A stretch of DNA of 64,000 nt, from contig NZ_LGQZ01000107.1 of the NCBI RefSeq assembly GCF_003116015.1, positions 83,209 through 147,208 on the forward strand, given 5' to 3'. Below, piece after piece: positions 57,580-64,000 of this stretch; positions within the stretch are counted from its first letter, which is position 1, and the number at the start of each line of letters is the position of its first letter. Both the position numbers and the translations under genes were made by a program. Below the pieces are notes generated by a model. The model saw only the letters and a program-made list of their open reading frames with translations. It made no database searches and was not told the origin of the DNA. Origin of the DNA: Azospirillum sp. TSO22-1. Its GTDB lineage: Bacteria; Pseudomonadota; Alphaproteobacteria; Azospirillales; Azospirillaceae.

Positions 57580-58287
57580 TCACTCCGGCTCCTTGGCGTC
57601 CTTCTGGAACTCGGCGCGCAGCGCCGGCTCGTCGCCCTGGAAGACCCCGGTCAGCTTGAAGTGGTCGTGCACGCCCGCGCCCTTGCCCGATTTGCGGACC
57701 GCCTTGTCGAAGTCGAAGGCGTACTTCGCGTCCACGGCCGGGGTGAAGGGGGTGAACGGCGCCTTGGCGTGCGGCCACGGCGAACCCTGGTAGTTGAGGT
57801 GGCAGCGCGCGCAGGCCGTCTGGTAGTCGAAGTTCTGCCCGGCCGCGACGACCACGCTGCGCGGCGTGCGCTCGGATTGCTTCTTCAGGCGGTTCTCGGC
57901 GTTGCCGTGCTCCTGGCGGAACTGGCTGCCGGCGCCGTGGCAGGATTCGCAGGTCACCGCGCCGAGCGACTTCGCCTGGGCGGCGGTCATGTCGGCCGTG
58001 TAGCCGCCGGGCTGGCCGTAGCCGGTCGTGTGGCACGATAGGCAGTCGGCCTCCTTGGTGTAGTCCTTGGCCGGGTCGAGGCCGGCCTTGGTCTTGGCCT
58101 CGGCCTTGACCGTCGGCTTCAGGGACTCCAGGGACTTGACGTGGACCGTCTTCTCCCAGGACTCGCCCTGGAGATCGTGGCACTTCGTGCACACCTTGGC
58201 GCCTTCGAACTGCGGCGCCTCGGCCAGCGCCGGACCGGCGGCGACCGCCACGGCGATGGAAAAGAGCAGGGTGAACAGTCGATTCAT
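57580..58287 (-). CDS. pcrC: PcrC, tetrahaem cytochrome c
   Basis: A 235-residue periplasmic cytochrome. A signal peptide ends at GPALAEAP. Four CxxCH motifs are at Cys33 (VCTKCHDL), Cys82 (CLSCHTTGYG), Cys113 (CESCHGAGS) and Cys159 (CARCHLNYQG), in the layout of cytochrome c554-type proteins. It carries electrons from the quinol dehydrogenase to PcrAB. The ATG at 58287 follows GGAG; an ATG 9 bp upstream (58296) is an alternative. Confidence 0.93.
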   Translation of the reverse strand: MNRLFTLLFSIAVAVAAGPALAEAPQFEGAKVCTKCHDLQGESWEKTVHVKSLESLKPTVKAEAKTKAGLDPAKDYTKEADCLSCHTTGYGQPGGYTADMTAAQAKSLGAVTCESCHGAGSQFRQEHGNAENRLKKQSERTPRSVVVAAGQNFDYQTACARCHLNYQGSPWPHAKAPFTPFTPAVDAKYAFDFDKAVRKSGKGAGVHDHFKLTGVFQGDEPALRAEFQKDAKEPE

Positions 58288-58355
58288 TGCGGTCATCGCT
58301 CCGGTGTGTCGGGGAAAGCGAAGCGGGCGGTGCCCGCTTCGATCCGTCACCATGC

Positions 58356-59360
58356 TCAGGTCAGGGGCGAGATCATCATGTCGGCGCTGCGGTGGCCGAT
58401 CAGCACGGCCATCAGGTCCGACGGCGCGTTGTTCATCCGCTTGGCGCGCTCCTCGCGCAGCGTGGCGGTGGCGCGCTGGACGTCGGCACCGAACAGCTTC
58501 ACCAGATAGGACATCGGGATCTTCGGCTCGCTGCCGATGTTGCCCTTGTCGTCCTCGACCATCGGGCCGAACGCCGGCGGGATGTAGAACACGTTGGGCT
58601 CGGTGCCCTTCTCCGGGTAGAGCGGCAGCGCGACCTTCCAGGTCTTCACCAGCTTGTGCACGGAGCTGTTGGCGTCGTCGATGAAGCCGACGTGCATGGC
58701 CCGGCCGACGCACTGCGCCACGCAGGCGGTGGCTACCCCCTTCTCGATGCGCGGGAAGCAGCCGATGCACTTGTTGGCCTTCTGCGCGATCTGGTTGAAG
58801 TAGGGCTTGGCGTAGGGACAGGCCTGCACGCATTCCTGCGCGCCCTTGCACTGCTCGGTGTTGATGACGACGATGCCGTCGGCGGCGCGCTTGTAGATCG
58901 CGTCGTTCGGGCAGGCCTCCAGGCAGGCCGGCTTGGTGCAGTGGTTGCACATGCGCGGCAGGTAGAAATAGTAGTTGTTGGGGAACTCGCCCGCCCCCTG
59001 GTCCTCGTCCCAGTTCGGGCCGCTGCGGGCGGTCGGGCTCGGGCGCACGCGGTCCTTGCCGCCCTCGAACAGGCGGGCCTGGTAGTCGAAGTTGAAGGGC
59101 ACGCCGTACTCCATCAGCGTCGGCCTGCGGCCCTTCTGCAGCTCGCCGTTCTTGAAGCCGCCGCCCTTGTCGGCCCAGTTCGCCGGATAGCCGGTGCCCG
59201 GCGCCGTCTCGACGTTGCGCCAGTACATGAAGTCCTGCCCCGGCCCGCTCGTCCACAGGCGCTTGCAGGCCACCGTGCAGGTCTGGCAGCCGATGCACTT
59301 GTTGAGGTCGACGACGAACGTGAGCTGACGCTCCGGCTTGGTCTGCATTTCTTTTGCCAT
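58356..59360 (-). CDS. pcrB: PcrB, Fe-S subunit of perchlorate reductase
   Basis: A 334-residue electron-transfer subunit. Four Cys groups are visible: 22/25/28/32 (KCIGCQTCTVACK), 138/141/146/150 (CNHCTKPACLEACP), 171/177/181 (CKGAQECVQACPYAKP) and 198/201/213/217. This is the pattern of NarH/DdhB/PcrB subunits. It passes electrons from PcrC to the Mo site of PcrA. No signal peptide is present; it would be exported with PcrA. Confidence 0.95.
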   Translation of the reverse strand: MAKEMQTKPERQLTFVVDLNKCIGCQTCTVACKRLWTSGPGQDFMYWRNVETAPGTGYPANWADKGGGFKNGELQKGRRPTLMEYGVPFNFDYQARLFEGGKDRVRPSPTARSGPNWDEDQGAGEFPNNYYFYLPRMCNHCTKPACLEACPNDAIYKRAADGIVVINTEQCKGAQECVQACPYAKPYFNQIAQKANKCIGCFPRIEKGVATACVAQCVGRAMHVGFIDDANSSVHKLVKTWKVALPLYPEKGTEPNVFYIPPAFGPMVEDDKGNIGSEPKIPMSYLVKLFGADVQRATATLREERAKRMNNAPSDLMAVLIGHRSADMMISPLT

Positions 59361-59444
59361 GGTCGTATTCCTTCGCCACGCATCCTGGTCGTCGCGTCCG
59401 GCGGCCGCTGCGACGGCCGCCGGCGCGGGTGGGCTCGCCGTCCG

Positions 59445-62240
59445 TCAGACCGGGACGGCCCCGGTGTAGCGGCGGATCTCGACGCGCACGTCGCGCTGCG
59501 TTCCGCCGGGGCCGTAGTAGTTCGGCCGGAACAGCAGGTGCCCGTAGTTGCCGACCAGGTGGGTGGGGGTGATGCGGATCGGACAGACGCTCTGCGTGCT
59601 GCCCTCGATGAGGTCCATGTAGAGTTCCGGCGTGTGGGCCATGGTGACGCGGCCCGCCGGTTCGCCGGCGCGGATCTTGACGCGGCAGACGATCCGCCCG
59701 TGGTCGTTCCACACCTCCGCCCAGTCGTTGTCCTTGAGCCCGCGCAGGGCGGCCTCCGACGGCGGCATCTCGACGACCGGGCCGCCGCGCTGCAGGCGCA
59801 GCATCAGGACGTTGTCCTTCCAGGTCGAGTGGATGGCGTAGCGGCTGTGCGGCGTGTTGAAGCGCAGCGGGTACTTGTCGGCGTCGATGGGCGCCTTATA
59901 GACCGGCAGCTCGACGCCCATCTCGAAGAAGGTCTCGTGGTCGATGTAGAACTGCTGGCGGCCGGTCAGCGTCGGCCACGGCTTCTTGTCCGCCACGAAG
60001 AACTTGAACGGCGTGTACGGCACGCCCTCCTCCATGGCGGAGGTCCAGTTGGCCTTGAAGCGCTGTGGGCCCTTCTCGCGGATCATGTCCAGCGTGATGC
60101 CCTTGGTCTGTGGCGCGCTGTCCAGGATGAACTGCGCCGCCTGGACGTCGGTGACCAGCTTGCCGTCCGCCGTCTGCTGGGCGTACAGGGTGGACAGGTC
60201 GCGCGCCCACTTGAACTGCTCGTCGTAGTACTTGGTGAAACCCTTGGCGACCGCCACCTCCTGCACCTTGCGGGCGAGCAGCGCGAAGATTTCCCAGTCC
60301 GTCTTCGAATCCCACAGCGGCGGGATGGCCGGCTCGGTCATGTGGACGAAGGTGTGCTCCTCCGTCATGCTGAGGTCGGTCTTCTCGTACCAGTGCGCCG
60401 AGGGCAGCACGACGTCGGAGTACAGCGCCGTCGAGTCCATGCGGACGTTGATGTCGACGATGAGGTCGAGCTTCGGCCACAGGTTGCGCAGGACGTATTT
60501 CTGCCCCTTGGCCTGGTTCAGGAAGTTGCCGCGGTAGACGATGAAGACCTTGGGGTCCAGGCCGTCGCGCGGGTACATCGGCATCTGGCGCGTGGCGAGG
60601 CTCTTGCGCAGGTGCTTCGCCGTGTCGATCTTCTCGCTCTCCATGCCGTCGTAGGCTTCGCCGTGCACGGCGGACCAGATGGTGGTCTGGCAGAAGCGCT
60701 GCTTGGCCGGGGTCTGCGGGAAGGACAGCGCCAGCACGCCGGGCACCGCCACCGGCTTCCACTGGCCGATGTAGTGATTGACGCCGCCGCCGTTGACGCC
60801 CTCGCCGTTGGTCAGCGCCGACAGGACGTGGAAGCAGCGCAGCAGGACGTCGCTGTAGTACCAGTGGTTGGTGCCGCCGCCGCTGATGATCATCGCCGGC
60901 TTCGCCGTGGCGTAGTCCTTGGCGATCTGCACGATGGTCTTCGGATTGACGCCGGTGATGGCGGCGACCTTCTCGGGGCTGTACTCCTTGAGGATCCGCT
61001 CCTTGTAGCCGGCGAAGACCGGACGGACGTCGACCATGGAGCCGTCCTTCAGCTTCACCTTGAAGGTACCCTCCAGCGCCGGGTCGAGGGCGCCGAGGTC
61101 CAGGTAGCCCTTCGGGAAGGTGAGCGTGTTGCGGCCAAGGTACGCCGGCTGGACCTGCGGCTTGTCTTCCGGCTGGTCGGCCCAGCTGCCCTTCATGAGG
61201 ACGGGCTGCTTGGTCTTCATGTCCCAGCTGTAGAACTTGGCGTCCGACCCCTCGTCGACCATGTCGGCTTCGCGCAGGAAGCGCTTGGTGTCGGCGCGGA
61301 CAAGGAACGGGAAGTCGGTCTGCTCCTTCAGGTGATGCGGGTCGAACAGCCCGTCCCGGATGATGACGTGCACCATGCCCAGCGCCAGAGCGGCGTCGGT
61401 GCCCGGCTTCGGGTGCACCCAGAGATCGGCCTTGATGGTCGATTGGTTGTAGTCCGGCGAGATGCTGACGATCTTCGTGCCGTTGTACTGCGCCTCGGAC
61501 AGGAAGTGCGCGTCCGGAATGCGGGTGGAGGTCGGGTTGGCGCCCCACAGCAGGATGTAGCGGGCGTTGAACCAGTCGGCCGTCTCGCAGGTGTCGCCCT
61601 GCACGCCGCAGGTCTGCGTCTGGCCGGTGGGGTGGTCGCCGTACCAGTCGAAAAAGGTGTGCGTGTGGCCGCCGATCAGGTGCGCGAAGCGGTGGCCGGC
61701 CGCGAAGGACACCGGCGCCACCGCCGGCACCGGCGAATAGACGCTGATGCAATCGGGCGCGTGGTTCTGGATGGTATCGACGATCCGCGTCGCGATCAGT
61801 TCGAGCGCCTCGTCCCAGGTGGCGCGGCGCCACTTGCCCTCGCCGCGCTCGCCGGTGCGGATCAGCGGGTATTTCAGGCGGTGCGGGCCGTACTGGTAGT
61901 CGGTGGCGCACTCGCCCTTCTGGCAGCCGCGCGGGTTGTACTCGGGAATGCCCTTGAGCGTGGGCACGTCCTTCGTCTGCTCCTCGCGCAGCACCACGCC
62001 GTCCTTGGCGTACACAAAGTGTGGACAGGAGCCGGTGCAGTTGATGAGGTGCGCGCCGCGCGTCTTCTTGTCCCACGACCATTGCATGCGGTGGAAATTC
62101 TCCCAGCCGCTGTAGTCGTGCTGCTTCATCGGGTCTTGCGTCGCGGCGAGCGTCTTGAGAGCGAGAGGCCCGTTGAACAGGGCTCCCACCGACAGCGCTC
62201 CAGCCATCTTCAGCAAGTGTCTACGGGTCGTTTCCGGCAT
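59445..62240 (-). CDS. pcrA: PcrA, Mo-bisPGD perchlorate reductase catalytic subunit
   Basis: A 931-residue type II DMSO-reductase family enzyme, close to the usual PcrA length. A Tat signal has RRHLLKMAGALSVG at residues 6-19. The FS0 cluster is His64, Cys68, Cys72 and Cys106 (AHLINCTGSCPHFVY and GCQKGECATDYQ). The Mo-site segment is FDWYGDHPTGQTQTCGVQGD, with Asp202 as the likely ligand and Tyr200 beside it. It reduces perchlorate or chlorate to chlorite in the periplasm. A chlorate-only reductase is possible, but PcrC, PcrD, the quinol dehydrogenase and Cld together favour perchlorate. GGAGAG precedes the ATG by 6 bp. Confidence 0.93.
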   Translation of the reverse strand: MPETTRRHLLKMAGALSVGALFNGPLALKTLAATQDPMKQHDYSGWENFHRMQWSWDKKTRGAHLINCTGSCPHFVYAKDGVVLREEQTKDVPTLKGIPEYNPRGCQKGECATDYQYGPHRLKYPLIRTGERGEGKWRRATWDEALELIATRIVDTIQNHAPDCISVYSPVPAVAPVSFAAGHRFAHLIGGHTHTFFDWYGDHPTGQTQTCGVQGDTCETADWFNARYILLWGANPTSTRIPDAHFLSEAQYNGTKIVSISPDYNQSTIKADLWVHPKPGTDAALALGMVHVIIRDGLFDPHHLKEQTDFPFLVRADTKRFLREADMVDEGSDAKFYSWDMKTKQPVLMKGSWADQPEDKPQVQPAYLGRNTLTFPKGYLDLGALDPALEGTFKVKLKDGSMVDVRPVFAGYKERILKEYSPEKVAAITGVNPKTIVQIAKDYATAKPAMIISGGGTNHWYYSDVLLRCFHVLSALTNGEGVNGGGVNHYIGQWKPVAVPGVLALSFPQTPAKQRFCQTTIWSAVHGEAYDGMESEKIDTAKHLRKSLATRQMPMYPRDGLDPKVFIVYRGNFLNQAKGQKYVLRNLWPKLDLIVDINVRMDSTALYSDVVLPSAHWYEKTDLSMTEEHTFVHMTEPAIPPLWDSKTDWEIFALLARKVQEVAVAKGFTKYYDEQFKWARDLSTLYAQQTADGKLVTDVQAAQFILDSAPQTKGITLDMIREKGPQRFKANWTSAMEEGVPYTPFKFFVADKKPWPTLTGRQQFYIDHETFFEMGVELPVYKAPIDADKYPLRFNTPHSRYAIHSTWKDNVLMLRLQRGGPVVEMPPSEAALRGLKDNDWAEVWNDHGRIVCRVKIRAGEPAGRVTMAHTPELYMDLIEGSTQSVCPIRITPTHLVGNYGHLLFRPNYYGPGGTQRDVRVEIRRYTGAVPV

Positions 62241-63275
62241 GACAGGCTCTCCACCGGTTGCACTCTCGGGGTCGCTGCTGGGAGATTCACTGAGCCCGGC
62301 AAAAAGTTACGGGCCAAAGTGAGGTCGATGGAAAATTTTTCCCCAATCTGGCAAGCAGATGCGCGAGATTCCGCGCGGGATCGGCAAATCTATAGCGTTC
62401 ACATGCTGCAACAATTCGCGGCATGCGTTGGGTGTTTTGGGAAGTGTGCTGCTTAAATGACCGGTTACGCCATCATAGGTGTGACGATGTCTTTCCCCGA
62501 CAAGCCTTTACCGGCCAGTGGGTGTGGGCAGCTTCATGGTCCTTCGATCGCTAACGATCCTAGGGATGCCGTATGGCGGCAGCATTGACAAGGATCAAAT
62601 TTTGATTTCGATCAAGCGGGTCACTAATATTTTCCGAGCCTATTGATCAACAATTCAACCATATAAGATATCCATATTTCTTTGTGCATTGCAGCAAAAC
62701 GAAGGTTTTCAGGGCATCGAAGGCCGACACACATGGGAAGGCGTTACTGAACGCCCAGTGCGCAAGATCCGAGATCCTCACGATCTCTGCGACAATTTGT
62801 CCGCCAGCCTGCCCCGCGCGAAGCATGCGGAAATCAAAAGGCTTCAATTTTGTGACGCTTTGTAGACACGAATCCCTTAATTATTTCCGCTTGCCGCATA
62901 ATTTTGAATCATAAAAGCTTCAGCGTCAGACCCATAGTCTACCATTCATTTCTTCGGGCAAGTTGTCCAGAAAATGACATACGCCGGGTCCACCGCGCCG
63001 AGCGCAGCTTCCAGCTGCCCCGGAGGGTGGATCAGGCTGCAGGTCCCCCAATTGCGACGACGCGCGTCGGCGGTGGTCTCGACCACATGCCCGCATTCGA
63101 GCGTCGACAAGGCACGCGCCCCGTGCCGGCCGGCCTGACGTGCGGGTGGCGTGCTGACCGTGATGCGTCGTTGCGGAGGCAGGGGCAGAGACATGATCGG
63201 TTCCGGGCGGCATTGACGGCAGCGGTGCGGCCGGACCATCCGGGGCACGGTGCGCTACCGCTGTTGGGTACCCGT
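62241..63275. other. Long AT-richer region upstream of pcrA
   Basis: About 1 kb with no convincing gene, notably less GC-rich between 62280 and 62950. It should hold the pcr promoter and includes the Fnr-type box at 62602-62615. A possible small frame on the minus strand (62946 to about 63195) contains CGHVVETTADARRRNWG and scattered Cys, but I do not recognise it. The change in composition may mark an island edge. Confidence 0.45.
62602..62615. promoter_or_regulatory. Perfect FNR/FixK-type box
   Basis: TTGAT-TTCG-ATCAA matches the FNR/FixK consensus TTGAT-N4-ATCAA at every consensus base. It lies about 360 bp before pcrA on the side from which the operon is transcribed. Anaerobic control of (per)chlorate respiration would fit; the distance implies a long leader or an unseen start. 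Confidence 0.6.
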
Positions 63276-64000
63276 CTATGCCGCCGGTTCCAGCAGTGCT
63301 CCCTCCGCGATGGCGTGGGTGGCGGCGACGCCGAGGGCGCCACGCGCCGGCAACTGGTCGTTCAGGCCACCGCCGAGCAGCCGTGCCATGCGGTTCCGGC
63401 GCACGGCCCACAGCAGGCGCGTGTCCGGCGCCTGTTCGCGCAGGGTCAGCAGATCGAGCACGGCGTTCATCGCCGAGTGCCCGGAGCCAACCACCAGCGT
63501 CGCCACGCTGGCGTAGGTCCCGCGCTCCCCGTTCAGCACGTCCGGGATGCCGTAGGCGATGCGGTCGGCCGCGGCACGCTCACCGGGAACCGGCAGACCG
63601 TCGGCACCCATCGGATTCGGGGTGAACCAGGTGCCGGAGGCGTCGATCACCGCGCGCGCCAGGGTGCTCCGTTCCGTCGCGGTCGCGCCAGCTCACCACG
63701 AGCGGGGCATCGGCGCGGCCGGGCGTCGTCAGCTTGTCGACGCCGGACCGGGTGATGCCCAGCACCTCGGCATCGAGACGGAGGTGCGGCGCGATGCCGG
63801 GATGGGCGGCCAGCGGCTCCAGGTAGTCGCGCACGATCTCGCCGCCGGTGGGCAGCGCCTCGTCATCCGGTGCGGTCCAGCCCGCCGCCTCCAGCAGCGT
63901 GCGGGCGGCGGCGTCGATGTTGTAGCGCCACGGCGAGAAGACGCGGACGTGCGCCCACGCCCGCAGCGAGGCGCCGACCGCCGGGCCGCGCTCGAAGAGG
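63276..64000 (-). pseudogene. FAD/NAD(P)-dependent oxidoreductase, frameshifted and truncated, runs off the window
   Basis: The portion at 64000 to about 63675 reads as a flavin monooxygenase/thioredoxin-reductase-like protein: VFSPWRYNIDAAARTLLEAA and VRDYLEPLAAHPGIAPHLRL. After the segment SWRDRDGT a one-base insertion near 63670 shifts the frame; the next frame gives VIDASGTWFTPNPMGADG and the NAD(P) loop TLVVGSGHSAMNAVLDL. The frame ends at 63276, without the expected C-terminal third. The N-terminus lies beyond the window. Two lesions suggest a dead gene at the island border. Confidence 0.7.

Noticed and set aside
58287..62456. A plus-strand frame of almost 1,400 codons across pcrA and pcrB
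   Set aside because: It is the antisense of pcrA-pcrB in GC-rich DNA. Its composition is biased to Arg, Val, His and Gly and it has no recognisable domain.
62946..63248. Small minus-strand frame with CGHVVETTADARRRNWG
   Set aside because: Could be a small protein, but there is no clear ribosome site or family match and it lies in degenerate border DNA.

Overview
The window looks like a chromosomal or large-plasmid segment of a high-GC alphaproteobacterium, most like Azospirillum and relatives. That placement is an inference from base composition, the Aap-type amino-acid transporter, the ABC/LysR style of the genes and the IS families. It was not tested by a database search. Most genes are tightly packed with 4-26 bp overlaps.

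Region 1 (1-27 kb) is a sulfur-acquisition neighbourhood. It begins with an amidase end, a hormone-sensitive-lipase-type hydrolase, a nitroreductase and a TauD-type dioxygenase. Two sulfonate/nitrate-type ABC importers and an Aap-type amino-acid importer without its ATPase follow. A three-gene sulfur nanocompartment operon sits among them: a family 2A encapsulin shell, a SufS-like cysteine desulfurase with a 160-residue disordered tail, and a serine acetyltransferase. A Tat-exported binding protein leads a block with a 2-hydroxyacyl-CoA-dehydratase-type activase, two Fe-S dehydratase-like proteins, a NadC/ModD-like protein and a DUF1847 Cys-rich protein. Cysteine dioxygenase, a four-domain rhodanese and a cystathionine beta-lyase-like enzyme complete the set. 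Four intergenic regions share a 15-bp dyad (CTA-N9-TAG type, AT-rich core), suggesting one regulon. The dehydratase-like block is the best candidate for an undescribed system: an ATP-driven low-potential Fe-S reductase, possibly for an organosulfur compound.

Region 2 (27-36.9 kb) is accessory DNA with lower GC in places. It holds a decayed ISL3-type transposase, an IS6-like remnant, a methyltransferase, an O-GlcNAc-transferase/GT2 fusion, a second GT2 enzyme, an intact-ended IS630-family element, a decapitated DUF2182 gene, a CMD protein, an enoyl-CoA hydratase and a 161-bp MITE-like element.

Region 3 (36.9-40.7 kb) is a bufferin-type cluster: the copper-binding RiPP precursor BufA, the MNIO enzyme BufB, its partner BufC and a DoxX protein. 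It is divergent from a LysR regulator, with an OxyR-style ATAG-N7-CTAT box between them.

Region 4 (40.7-52.4 kb) is one long minus-strand block: SDR dehydrogenase, aquaporin, GMC oxidoreductase, VOC protein, a DoxX-DoxX-NDH-2 fusion, a glycogen-debranching-type glucosidase and an MGH1-type glucosidase. It looks like a stress and carbohydrate operon. Two small exported or membrane proteins follow.

Region 5 (52.5-62.9 kb) is a (per)chlorate respiration island on the minus strand: pcrA, pcrB, pcrC, pcrD, a NapC/NirT-type quinol dehydrogenase, chlorite dismutase, moaA and a SigF/NrsF reactive-chlorine stress pair. A Crp/Fnr pseudogene lies downstream and a perfect FNR-type box lies about 360 bp upstream of pcrA. 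Electrons would pass from quinol through the NapC-like protein and PcrC to PcrAB, and Cld would split the chlorite formed into chloride and oxygen. The bufferin and SigF/NrsF modules fit defence against hypochlorite and metals. The window ends in a broken flavoprotein gene.
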